From a bacterium (GTDB lineage Bacteria; Patescibacteriota; Minisyncoccia; Minisyncoccales; JANBVM01), in the NCBI GenBank assembly GCA_030591065.1, contig JAUVBU010000019.1, positions 1-9,820 on the forward strand: a stretch of 9,820 nt of DNA. Reading direction: 5' to 3'. Made by a program: the position numbers and the translations under genes. This document shows, piece after piece, positions 1-6,024 of this stretch (its first letter is position 1; each line of letters starts with the position of its first letter). The notes under the pieces were generated by a model. That model saw only the letters and a program-made list of their open reading frames with translations. It did no database searches and had not been told where the DNA came from.

Positions 1-620
1 GCCCTTATCTTTTTTGCAAAAAGATTGTTCTTAGAGCTAATAACGGCATACATTGGAATTTGAATATCCTTTTCTATTATCTTTTCCATACTTTTATAAA
101 ATGGCAATTTACCAGTTTTATAGTCCCACACAGAAATCGAAGATTCTGAGTCTTGATCTACTCTATCTACCCTACCAGCTATTGTAAAATTACCCGCACT
201 ACACTCCATCCAGTCTTCTAAAAACATTGGCGTTGCAGATAGGTTGGCACTAGAAATATAATTACTAAGCATTGAAATTGTGTTTAGGCCGAAAGCTTTT
301 TCTTTCTCTTCTGAACCAAAAACTTTTCTTCTGTCTTCTTTTCCCCAATAACCTTTATTTTTTCCGTTTTTAGGCATTCTAGCCCAAGAATATCTAACCA
401 TGTTCGCTAAATCTTGATTCTTTCTTTCGTTAATTAAAACTTTTTCAATATCAAAAAGATTTTTCAAAACCATGTGAACAACCTTACCCACAAACGTTTG
501 GGGGCTTTCAATAAACTCTACCTTTATTTCTTTGTCATTTTGACACTTAAATTTAAAGGGGCAAAGAAGATAGGAATTTAGGTTGTTTGGAAATATTTTT
601 TTAGGGAATATATAGGCCAT
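1..620 (-). CDS. PD-(D/E)XK superfamily nuclease, RecB/Cas4-like, C-terminus cut by window edge
   Basis: The frame is open from an ATG at 620 to the window edge, giving 206 residues without a stop. The protein shows the motifs of the RecB-type nuclease fold in order: an N-terminal LNSYLLCPFKF segment (residues 14-24), a GKVVH motif with His49, GRVDRVD (149-155) with Asp152, VWDYKTGK (164-171) giving the catalytic Asp166 and Lys168, and a Gln187/Tyr191 pair in a QIPMYA motif. Known members cut or trim DNA ends as RecB/AddB nuclease domains, as Cas4, or as stand-alone repair exonucleases. The family is clear but the branch is not. C20 and C26 are present, but any C-terminal cluster-binding cysteines would lie outside the window. 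A putative promoter sits just upstream and no Shine-Dalgarno sequence is visible, so translation may start close to the 5' end of the RNA. There is no CRISPR repeat or cas gene nearby, so a repair role is more likely than spacer acquisition. Confidence 0.85.
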   Translation of the reverse strand, partial: MAYIFPKKIFPNNLNSYLLCPFKFKCQNDKEIKVEFIESPQTFVGKVVHMVLKNLFDIEKVLINERKNQDLANMVRYSWARMPKNGKNKGYWGKEDRRKVFGSEEKEKAFGLNTISMLSNYISSANLSATPMFLEDWMECSAGNFTIAGRVDRVDQDSESSISVWDYKTGKLPFYKSMEKIIEKDIQIPMYAVISSKNNLFAKKIR

Positions 621-635
621 ATTTTTATTACTTAT

Positions 636-664
636 ATTTTATCAAAAAACTGCCCTAATGGCGA
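636..664 (-). promoter_or_regulatory. Putative sigma70-type promoter for the PD-(D/E)XK nuclease gene
   Basis: On the minus strand, TCGCCA (659-664, 4/6 to consensus) and TAAAAT (636-641, 5/6) are 17 bases apart. A start site about 7 bases downstream would leave a leader of only about 10 bases before the ATG at 620, which fits the absence of a ribosome binding site. In A+T-rich DNA such matches also arise by chance. Confidence 0.35.
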
Positions 665-670
665 CACGTT

Positions 671-708
671 TTCTTTTTTTAAAAAAAATAAAAAGAGCTT
701 ACGCTCTT
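671..708 (-). terminator. Intrinsic terminator of the small lysine-rich gene
   Basis: On the minus strand AAGAGC (703-708) and GCTCTT (693-698) form a perfect 6-bp stem around the tetraloop GTAA, which has the stable GNRA pattern. A T-rich tract follows directly (TTTATTTTTTTT, down to about 681). It lies 22 bases beyond the stop codon at 730 and is a convincing rho-independent terminator. Confidence 0.8.
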
Positions 709-729
709 ATAAAAAATTTTAAAAATATT

Positions 730-906
730 TTAAAAATATTTTTTTTGTAACGCTATTTTCTCTTCCGAAACAGCTTTCAATTTTCTTTGGAGATACTTTT
801 TAATTATAAAAGACTTTTTCTCCATCAACTTTCCAGTAAGAGACATTATTTTTTCATTTAATATCTCTATTTTTTCTTTCTCTCCTAGTTTCTTCTTTTT
901 AGCCAT
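730..906 (-). CDS. Small lysine-rich, probably helical protein of unknown function (58 aa)
   Basis: I do not recognise this gene. The 58-residue product starts MAKKKKLGEK, is strongly basic, has few aromatic residues and no membrane segment, and has heptad-like spacing of I, L and M between about residues 14 and 52, suggesting a helix or short coiled coil. The in-frame TTG at 918 would give 62 residues. I prefer the ATG at 906 because GGTGA, complementary to the extended anti-Shine-Dalgarno, lies 5 bases before it. The gene has its own well-formed promoter (952-979) and terminator (671-708), which argues that it is really expressed on a transcript of about 260 bases. The charge would suit nucleic-acid or ribosome binding, but nothing in the sequence proves it. 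The transcript might also act as RNA, though start, stop and ribosome site favour a protein. Confidence 0.65.
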   Translation of the reverse strand: MAKKKKLGEKEKIEILNEKIMSLTGKLMEKKSFIIKKYLQRKLKAVSEEKIALQKKYF

Positions 907-951
907 CACTTTCACCAATTTTTAAAATATCAATGTTAAGATACCAATGAT

Positions 952-979
952 AGTATAAATCATCAATCAGTTTTGTCAA
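952..979 (-). promoter_or_regulatory. Sigma70-type promoter for the small lysine-rich gene
   Basis: The minus strand carries a perfect -35 TTGACA (974-979), a 16-base spacer, and a -10 TATACT (952-957, 5/6). Transcription would begin near 945, about 40 bases before the ATG at 906. This is one of the two best promoter matches in the window. Confidence 0.65.
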
Positions 980-1052
980 TATAAGTTTTTTCTTTTTTTT
1001 ACAATTCTCTCTAAAAAATTTTGGAAATTCCTGTTTTAAAAAATATATATTT

Positions 1053-1388
1053 TTATCTTAATTTCGGATTATTTTTTTGTCTCTCCTTGTCTCTTTTAGT
1101 TTTCTTTTCAATATTTTCATAAAAAGCTTTTGTTAAGTCTATTCCTGTTTGGTTAGCAATAGCAAATATAACAAATAAAACGTCAGCCAACTCATCAGCT
1201 AACCTCTCCTCTTTTTTGGAACCCTTAAAACATTGCTCTCCATATGTTCTCGACATAATTCGTGCCACCTCCCCAACCTCTTCCATTAGTTGTGCTAAAT
1301 TAGTAAGTTCAGAAAAATATCTTACCCCTAAAGTTTTGATCCAATCATCAACATTTTTTTGCGCCTCTTTTATTGTTAATTGCTCCAT
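1053..1388 (-). CDS. MazG-like nucleotide pyrophosphohydrolase, YpjD type
   Basis: The 111-residue protein is an all-alpha NTP pyrophosphohydrolase, an enzyme family that hydrolyses (d)NTPs to monophosphates and pyrophosphate with Mg2+, usually to remove non-canonical or excess nucleotides. The metal-binding signature is complete: EEVGE at residues 36-40 (Glu36, Glu37, Glu40) and, 25 residues on, ELAD at 66-69 (Glu66, Asp69). The C-terminal KKTKRDKER segment is also typical. Length and overall pattern (VDDWI near residue 14, YFSEL, RTYGE) match the single-domain YpjD family of Bacillus, not the two-domain MazG. The exact substrate cannot be read from sequence. No Shine-Dalgarno sequence precedes the ATG at 1388. 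A perfect TATAAT lies at 1477-1482 but has no good -35 partner. The gene stands alone, separated from purB by that gene's terminator. Confidence 0.92.
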   Translation of the reverse strand: MEQLTIKEAQKNVDDWIKTLGVRYFSELTNLAQLMEEVGEVARIMSRTYGEQCFKGSKKEERLADELADVLFVIFAIANQTGIDLTKAFYENIEKKTKRDKERQKNNPKLR

Positions 1389-1511
1389 AAAATTTTGGTA
1401 AATTAAACTAATAAGAATATAATTATTAATATTTGATGTTTGAATTCTTTTATAATAATATTTTACTTTAATTTTAATTATACCTCTTCTTGTCTTTTTT
1501 AAATAATTTAC

Positions 1512-1549
1512 AAAAAAAAGACACTCTTTTTTAAAAAATTTAGAGTGTC
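1512..1549 (-). terminator. Intrinsic terminator of purB, overlapping its stop codon
   Basis: On the minus strand GACACTCT (1542-1549) and AGAGTGTC (1520-1527) form a perfect 8-bp stem. The A/T-rich loop can continue pairing, and eight T residues follow (1512-1519). The upstream arm lies inside the coding sequence: it contributes to the last residues of PurB and the stop at 1540. Confidence 0.88.
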
Positions 1550-2940
1550 GCTAAGAAGTTTGTTTCTAAAACTTGTCTAAAAAGAGCCTCTTCTCTTCTT
1601 AAAAGATAAGATGGTTTAAAAATCTCTTTCCAAGATTTAAGTTTTTGGGGATCTTTAAAAATCTTCTTTAGTTCATCATTCCATTTTTGCACTTCTTCGT
1701 CTGTAACTGCTAGGCTCATAGATACTCTAAGAAGTCCACTAGAGATAACTTCTCTGATTGAATTGTTTTCTTTAGAGAAAGCATCCATTATTACTCCCTT
1801 AGTAAATGATTCTTCTGCTTCGTAAAAAGAAGTTGGAATTCTTTCTCTTATAGTCTTCCTAGTCTTTCTTGACTCAAAAACAATAAAGGCTGCTAATTGA
1901 ATTGCTCTGTAAGCCTCTTTTGAATCAAAGCCAAATTCTTTTAGTTTCTCTTTTGCCTGATTAGTAGCGAAGCATCCGCAAGAGTTGTAAATTTCTTCCC
2001 ACATATTGTCAGGATAAACAACTAATCTTTTAAGTGCCTTCTTAATAACGTTAAGAGCACGAAGGGTCACATGAAACAAGTCGGGCCAAAAAACTCTCTC
2101 TAAACAACTCTGTTCAATTGCTCTCTCCTCCCACGTCTCAATGGTCATTATAACTCCCATAGCATATGAAAGCGCCATCAATAAAAGGCCCTTTAACTGT
2201 TCTAGTCCAATAGGGTTCTTCTTGTGTGGCATAGCAGAAGACCCTACCTGATTTTTACCAAAACCTTCTTGGTAAATTGGGCAACCACTTCTAGCACCCA
2301 AGCGCAGCGATAATGCAATTTTATTTATTGTACCAACAAGATTTGAAAGCATTTGAGCTATTTGAGCATAAAGCTCTCTCGGCATTATTTGAGTTGCTCC
2401 ATATAACGGCTTAAGGTTTAATTTACCTAAAGCTTCTTTTTCAACCTCAGGAGATACTCCTTGATAGTTTCCTACAGCTCCAGATAATTTGGAAAATCCC
2501 AAATTCTTTTTCAGCACAACAGAAAGAGCATTAAAGCTTATTTGAAAATCCACAAGCCAAGTGAGGCAACGCTTCCCAAAGCTTTGAAGTTCAGCCCCCT
2601 GACCATGAGTTTTGGCATACATAATAGTATATCTATACTTTTCGGCCATATTCTTTAAAATATCAATCATTTCGAGACATTCTTTTTCCACTATTTTTCC
2701 GGAAGCCTTTAATTTTAACGCAAACGCAGGCTCCTCCGTATCGTAAGAAGTCATTCCTTTGTGAAAATATTTTTGTAAATTTTTCGGAATAAACCTTCTT
2801 CGTTCAAGCACAAAGGCGTTTAAGTCATGATGGATTTCTTTATCTTTTTTCTTCCACCAATCTACATCAATCGGGTTTCTTAGTAAAAACTTTTCAATTA
2901 TTTCGTAATCGTTTTTACTTAATTGCCCTAAAGAAACCAT
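1540..2940 (-). CDS. purB: Adenylosuccinate lyase (fumarase/aspartase superfamily), first in-frame ATG
   Basis: The product is a member of the ASL/fumarase superfamily and most likely adenylosuccinate lyase, which releases fumarate from adenylosuccinate to give AMP and, where the de novo pathway exists, from SAICAR. Family landmarks in this 466-residue reading are TSYD (64-67), THGQ (111-114) with the likely acid His112, the superfamily signature SSAMPHKKNP (234-243) on the flexible loop with the catalytic Ser, and an SCG segment near 320. The frame continues upstream of the ATG at 2940 with 33 more codons that look like a normal ASL N-terminus, but no usual start codon precedes them (see 2941-3046). 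With them the protein would be about 500 residues. The sequence is divergent from well-known bacterial PurB, so a related lyase is possible but less likely. It has its own promoter and terminator, and the MazG-like gene downstream is another nucleotide enzyme. Confidence 0.88.
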   Translation of the reverse strand: MVSLGQLSKNDYEIIEKFLLRNPIDVDWWKKKDKEIHHDLNAFVLERRRFIPKNLQKYFHKGMTSYDTEEPAFALKLKASGKIVEKECLEMIDILKNMAEKYRYTIMYAKTHGQGAELQSFGKRCLTWLVDFQISFNALSVVLKKNLGFSKLSGAVGNYQGVSPEVEKEALGKLNLKPLYGATQIMPRELYAQIAQMLSNLVGTINKIALSLRLGARSGCPIYQEGFGKNQVGSSAMPHKKNPIGLEQLKGLLLMALSYAMGVIMTIETWEERAIEQSCLERVFWPDLFHVTLRALNVIKKALKRLVVYPDNMWEEIYNSCGCFATNQAKEKLKEFGFDSKEAYRAIQLAAFIVFESRKTRKTIRERIPTSFYEAEESFTKGVIMDAFSKENNSIREVISSGLLRVSMSLAVTDEEVQKWNDELKKIFKDPQKLKSWKEIFKPSYLLRREEALFRQVLETNFLATL

Positions 2941-3046
2941 TGCCCAAAGAACAGCTAATTCTGTTCTTTGCCACCCTTCTAACTTATTTTCGTCTGACCA
3001 AATCTCTTTTATTTCTTTATTTGCATATCTTTCGATTATTTTTCAT
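2941..3046 (-). other. Conserved PurB N-terminal coding stretch without an in-frame start codon
   Basis: In the purB frame, 33 codons from 3039 to 2941 encode IIERYANKEIKEIW, then SDENKLEGWQRTELAVLWA. This matches the family's usual N-terminus (ERY...IWSDENK...ELA). In bacterial ASL structures the Arg-Tyr pair at this place contacts the substrate. The frame is closed just upstream by two TGA codons (3043-3048) and holds no ATG, GTG, TTG or CTG before 2940. The ATG at 3044-3046 follows a GGATGGTG ribosome-site-like sequence but is one base out of frame: ATG AAA AAT AAT reaches a stop after nine codons. One A fewer in the A5 run (3039-3043) would give M-K-I-I-E-R-Y. Explanations are an indel error, a true frameshift, slippage, or a rare ATA/ATC start. 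Confidence 0.75.
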
Positions 3047-3063
3047 CACCATCCATTTATTAG

Positions 3064-3097
3064 AAAATAAAAAACTCTTTATTTAAATTAAAAAGAG
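3064..3097 (-). terminator. Terminator-like hairpin in the purB leader, possible attenuator
   Basis: On the minus strand CTCTTT (3092-3097) pairs with AAAGAG (3075-3080) around an A/T loop that can pair further. TTTTTTATTTT (3064-3074) follows. It has the form of a weak intrinsic terminator, but it lies between the purB promoter and the gene, starting within about 2 bases of the predicted transcript start. It could limit purB expression or protect the 5' end. As a terminator for the receiver gene it would be redundant, since a stronger one stands at 3169-3192. Confidence 0.5.
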
Positions 3098-3105
3098 CTA
3101 CTTGA

Positions 3106-3134
3106 GTTATAATACGACGCACCCTTATTGTCAA
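3106..3134 (-). promoter_or_regulatory. Strong sigma70-type promoter for purB
   Basis: The minus strand shows a perfect -35 TTGACA (3129-3134), exactly 17 bases of spacer, and a -10 TATAAC (3106-3111, 5/6). It lies between the terminator of the upstream operon and purB. The predicted start near 3099 gives a leader of about 50 bases to the ATG at 3046. Confidence 0.72.
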
Positions 3135-3168
3135 ACCTACCTTCCCTTTTTTTCTTTCTCTAAATTTC

Positions 3169-3192
3169 AAAAAACGACCTGTTTAGGTCGTT
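3169..3192 (-). terminator. Intrinsic terminator at the end of the acyP-to-receiver gene run
   Basis: On the minus strand AACGACCT (3185-3192) and AGGTCGTT (3173-3180) form a perfect 8-bp stem with the four-base loop AAAC. The T run of the stem continues through TTTT (3169-3172). It lies 30 bases after the receiver gene's stop at 3222. Confidence 0.88.
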
Positions 3193-3221
3193 GTCATAAT
3201 TTAAAGCTTTTGGTTGAAAGA

Positions 3222-3686
3222 TTATTCTTCGGTTTTTATTAATCCTCCAAAGTCTTTTTTAACAAACTTTCCCATTTTAATAAGTTCTTCAATAAAAACA
3301 TTTCGAACACTATAAGGAGAAAGCTCGGTTAAACATAAGTACTTTAATGCTCCTGCTCCTAATCCTTGATCAACACTTTCTTGATAACAAAGAGTAGTTA
3401 AAACTATAATTGGAACGTTTTTAGTTATTTCATTTTCTTTTAGAATTTCAATAGCTTGAAACCCATTAATCGTCTCTATTTCTTTAGCTGTTCTTCCTAT
3501 AAAAATATCGCACAATAGAATGTCTGGTTTCTCTTCTAAAACTACCTCAACAACATCAGTATATGTATAAAATATTCCAACATCAAAACCTGCCTTAACA
3601 AATACATCTTCAAAAAGTCTCCCCATCAACGAGTCACCTAGAAAAAATAATACTTTTGGTTTTTTTGATTTATTTGTTTTTTCCAT
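3222..3686 (-). CDS. Stand-alone CheY-like receiver domain protein
   Basis: The 154-residue protein has the alternating beta/alpha pattern of a response-regulator receiver: KVLFFLGD at 11-18, PDILLCD at 54-60 with the probable phospho-acceptor Asp60, VPIIVLTT at 91-98 giving the conserved Thr/Ser, and GALKYL at 112-117 giving the conserved Lys115. No output domain follows; about 25 mostly charged residues complete the chain. The acidic pocket near strand 1 shows one Asp (Asp18, in FFLGDS) where most receivers have a DD or ED pair, so metal binding and phosphorylation may be weak or altered. No histidine kinase is visible here. The start lies 17 bases inside the end of plsY, which implies translational coupling. 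The strong terminator 30 bases later makes it the last gene of its run. It could be a true phospho-relay protein or a non-phosphorylated receiver-fold adaptor. Confidence 0.82.
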   Translation of the reverse strand: MEKTNKSKKPKVLFFLGDSLMGRLFEDVFVKAGFDVGIFYTYTDVVEVVLEEKPDILLCDIFIGRTAKEIETINGFQAIEILKENEITKNVPIIVLTTLCYQESVDQGLGAGALKYLCLTELSPYSVRNVFIEELIKMGKFVKKDFGGLIKTEE

Positions 3687-4332
3687 TCTCTTTTTCTAAA
3701 AATTCTTTTGTTCTTTTAGTGTGTTTAAATCCGGTTAAAACGATAGCACCACAAGAAATTTTAATCGCCTCCGGATTCAACATAAAAATAAAAGTTAATC
3801 CAGAGATAATCCCTACAATTCTCCCAACTATTTGAGAGATAAGTACTGAAAATAGTTTTTTAAATTTTTGATTAAAAGATCCTTCAAGTTTTATGCCTTT
3901 TTTCAATATAATTTCAACTAAAATAGTAAGTAGAACTAAAATAACAAAGCCGTAAAGAAACCCTTTCCATTCTAATACTAATAAAATTCCGGCTAAAGAA
4001 GCTAGTCCCCGCCCACCTTTAAATTTTAAAAATATTGGCCAATTATGTCCCAATACAATAAAAAAGGCCGCTAAAAACTGAGCATATAAAAGATTATATC
4101 CTAAATAAGCAAATTTTTGAACTAAAATAATAGCTAAAGCTCCTTTTCCAACATCCCCCATTAAAGCCATCAATAAAGCTTCTATTTTCTTTGTTGCCCT
4201 AAAAACATTTGCTGTTCCGATATTTTTAGATCCTATCTCATAAAGATTCTTTCCGTAAGCTCTGGCAACAAAATAACTAAAAGGTACCGACCCCAACAAA
4301 TAACTAATTAAGGAAATAAGAATTAAATACAT
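3670..4332 (-). CDS. plsY: Glycerol-3-phosphate acyltransferase PlsY
   Basis: PlsY is an integral membrane enzyme that transfers an acyl group from acyl-phosphate to glycerol-3-phosphate, giving lysophosphatidate, the first step of phospholipid synthesis in most bacteria. The three conserved cytoplasmic motifs are all here: GSVPFSY (14-20) leading to GSKNIGTANVFR (34-45), GDVGKGA (59-65), and GHNWPIFLKFKGGRGLA (95-111), where the family usually has FKGGKG. Several hydrophobic segments alternate with these motifs (about 1-22, 51-74, 82-100, 108-120, 124-143, 162-186). The 220-residue length is slightly above the family's usual 190-210. The start ATG at 4332 has no Shine-Dalgarno sequence. The gene follows the peptidase gene by 42 bases and overlaps the receiver gene. 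An upstream acylphosphatase in the same run can in principle hydrolyse acyl-phosphates, the donor used here, though a functional link is only an inference. Confidence 0.96.
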   Translation of the reverse strand: MYLILISLISYLLGSVPFSYFVARAYGKNLYEIGSKNIGTANVFRATKKIEALLMALMGDVGKGALAIILVQKFAYLGYNLLYAQFLAAFFIVLGHNWPIFLKFKGGRGLASLAGILLVLEWKGFLYGFVILVLLTILVEIILKKGIKLEGSFNQKFKKLFSVLISQIVGRIVGIISGLTFIFMLNPEAIKISCGAIVLTGFKHTKRTKEFLEKENGKNK

Positions 4333-4374
4333 AAAAAAATAATTTAGATAAAAAGCTATCGTCTTTATTATAGC

Positions 4375-5370
4375 CTATATAGACACTTCTACAACTATAA
4401 AAACCGGCAACCGCATCTCTTCTTCGTTAGAAAATTTTAAAACAAGCTCATTAGTATAATCCCCTAGTAAAACCTCTTCTTTTTTTGCCTCAACTAAAAT
4501 CTTCGCTTTTTCTCCGGGAAGAATAGTTCCAGTGGTTGATGATAATTCTAGCCATTCAGGAAAATCAGAGGTAACTTCCCAAGAAAGTATATCTTCTCCA
4601 TTATTATTGATAACAAAAGGTTTTTGCAAGACATTATCATTAAAAGTTAGAGAACTAGGAAAAATAGAAATTAATGTAGATGTTGATTTTATAGACAACT
4701 TACACTCACTATCCCCACAACAATTTTCTGGCATAGGATATTCGGCGCCAGAAAGCTGAATTGCCCTATCGATATGTTCTAATAAGGATGTCACATCCCC
4801 CCAAGCCTTTGCCATAATACTTTGAGTAAACCCTGTTTGAATATTCTTGTTAACCCAATTACCATTATTATCTCTACGATATTCTCCTTCTAAACCAAGC
4901 ATGTGTCCTATTTCGTGAGCGGCATTAATTCCGGTAGTTTGAGTGGTCCACTCTCCATAGCTGTTTAAGTTTTGTGCTGAAATAATAGTAGAGTCAGCAA
5001 TATTCCCTCTTTTGTTTATGGGAAGATTAACTACGTCAATACAGTGATAGTTTGGTAGATATTTCTTAGCATAAGAGCAGTCTTCTCCTTTGGGTAGACT
5101 TTTTGTTATTAAACTTAAACGAACAGGACATCCACATTCACCATAATTAAAACTGGGTTGATTCCATATTTTTAGAATATCGTTTGTCCAAACTCCGGCA
5201 AGTTGCTGGGCTCTCTCCCAAGAAATATCATCTAAAAAAGAAAATGCTAGATATACAGTTATTTTTATATCGCAACCATCAGAAACAACCAAAGTTTTCG
5301 CTTGAATAAAATTTGGGTAAAAAATAACACAAATAAAGAAAATGCTAAAAAAAATTAAATTCTTTTTCAT
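4375..5370 (-). CDS. Secreted HExxH zinc-metallopeptidase-like protein with C-terminal Ig/BACON-like domain
   Basis: The chain of about 331 residues begins with a signal peptide (MKKNLIFFSIFFICVIFYP, cleavage probably after FIQA), so it should be exported. The middle carries AAHEIGHMLGLEGEY. The HExxH helix gives two zinc ligands and the catalytic Glu, and a following Glu may be the third ligand, though its spacing differs from the metzincin HExxHxxGxxH pattern. A downstream SIMAKAWGD resembles a Met-turn. Several paired cysteines in the mature part fit disulfides outside the cytoplasm. The last 100 or so residues (from about SIFPSSLTF) are a beta-rich module resembling BACON/Ig-like domains: a hydroxyl-rich start, NNGEDILSWEV, PEWLEL, then GTILPGEKAKI. 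The ATG at 5370 lies 4 bases after the upstream stop. A TTG at 5388 would add six residues. The substrate is unknown. The adjoining anchored helical-repeat gene is a likely partner. Confidence 0.72.
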   Translation of the reverse strand: MKKNLIFFSIFFICVIFYPNFIQAKTLVVSDGCDIKITVYLAFSFLDDISWERAQQLAGVWTNDILKIWNQPSFNYGECGCPVRLSLITKSLPKGEDCSYAKKYLPNYHCIDVVNLPINKRGNIADSTIISAQNLNSYGEWTTQTTGINAAHEIGHMLGLEGEYRRDNNGNWVNKNIQTGFTQSIMAKAWGDVTSLLEHIDRAIQLSGAEYPMPENCCGDSECKLSIKSTSTLISIFPSSLTFNDNVLQKPFVINNNGEDILSWEVTSDFPEWLELSSTTGTILPGEKAKILVEAKKEEVLLGDYTNELVLKFSNEEEMRLPVFIVVEVSI

Positions 5371-5374
5371 AGAT

Positions 5375-5992
5375 CTATTTAATTTCAAAAATTTCTAGAG
5401 ATTCGTTCCAAAAAAGTAGTTCTTTGTTGTTGTCCCACCATTTTTGCCATTCGTCAAAAACCTCACCATTATAGTTGGTGTAGTGGTGTAAATAAATAAG
5501 GGAGCGATCTTTAACTAACTCGGGAGGTTCACCGAAATGAGTAGTTTTATTAGAATTAAGAGAAGAAATTAAAGCCGGTAAACCATCTTTTTCCCCAAGA
5601 GAAATGAGTTGAGCGCCAGTAAGCATTTTTAGGGTATCGTTTTCATCGTTCAATCCATACCTTAAACTAGAAAAAACTTCTTCTTTAAAGGAATCGTTAT
5701 TTTTTAATATTTTTGGCAGAAGAACAATCGCCGCCCAACGATCCGAAACAGACTTACTTTTAATCAATTCTTGCAAGACAACTAACGTTTCTTCTCCCCC
5801 TAAATCTCCGATATCAGAAATAGAGTAAAAGCTCTTAGGATCATTAAAATTAAAATCTGAAATTATAGAAAAAATCTGGTCTCTTACGCTCTCTTCTTCA
5901 ATTTGAGGTTTTTGTGAATTTTTCCAAACAAAAATCACACTGAGTCCGATTAAAATAAAAATAATAAAAGATATTATTTTTTTTTGAGACAT
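5375..5992 (-). CDS. Membrane-anchored HEAT-like repeat protein
   Basis: The 205-residue protein has one N-terminal hydrophobic segment (about residues 5-23, ISFIIFILIGLSVIFVW) preceded by lysines, so it is probably anchored with the rest outside the membrane. There is no obvious cleavage site. From about residue 33 to 150 it is a run of paired amphipathic helices of HEAT/Armadillo type: a GDLGGEETLVVLQELI unit, SVSDRWAAIVLLPKIL, then NDTLKMLTGAQLISLG followed by GLPALI. Such folds usually bind other proteins. The C-terminus has EWQKWWDNNKELLFW (181-195), a tail I have seen on other bacterial HEAT-repeat proteins. It ends 4 bases before the peptidase gene's ATG and begins 17 bases after the YggT-like gene, so the three genes are probably co-expressed. 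The direct partner is unknown; the peptidase is the obvious candidate. Confidence 0.68.
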   Translation of the reverse strand: MSQKKIISFIIFILIGLSVIFVWKNSQKPQIEEESVRDQIFSIISDFNFNDPKSFYSISDIGDLGGEETLVVLQELIKSKSVSDRWAAIVLLPKILKNNDSFKEEVFSSLRYGLNDENDTLKMLTGAQLISLGEKDGLPALISSLNSNKTTHFGEPPELVKDRSLIYLHHYTNYNGEVFDEWQKWWDNNKELLFWNESLEIFEIK

Positions 5993-6002
5993 AATTTCAA
6001 CA

Positions 6003-6024
6003 AAAAAGACTAAAAGGTCTTTTT
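6003..6024 (-). other. A/T-rich hairpin over the YggT-like gene stop codon
   Basis: AAAAAGAC (minus, 6017-6024) and GTCTTTTT (6003-6010) form an 8-bp stem with only two G-C pairs and a six-base loop. The stop codon of the YggT-like gene is inside it and the next gene's ATG is 11 bases downstream. It could be a weak terminator, a processing site or a translation modulator. Confidence 0.35.

Noticed and set aside
1..620. The RecB-like nuclease read as a CRISPR Cas4
   Set aside because: No repeat array or cas gene is visible, and the C-terminal cysteines needed to judge Cas4 are outside the window.
715..742. Direct repeat of TAAAAATATTTT near the end of the small lysine-rich gene
   Set aside because: Two A/T-only copies in an A/T-rich spacer; best explained as low complexity.
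1053..1388. MazG-like gene read as part of a toxin-antitoxin module
   Set aside because: It is a single-domain house-cleaning type enzyme; no mazE or mazF-like gene is adjacent, and the small basic gene has its own promoter and terminator.
1216..1401. Plus-strand open frame of 61 codons
   Set aside because: It lies antisense inside the MazG-like gene, whose motifs are complete; the predicted peptide has no family features.
2941..3048. UGA recoding (Gly or Trp) to explain the purB upstream frame
   Set aside because: Even if the two TGA codons were read through, no ATG precedes them in that frame. The radical SAM gene ends in TGA at a sensible length, and tryptophans are encoded by TGG.
4532..4759. 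Plus-strand open frame of 75 codons
   Set aside because: Antisense to the peptidase gene's C-terminal module; a low-complexity shadow with no independent signals.
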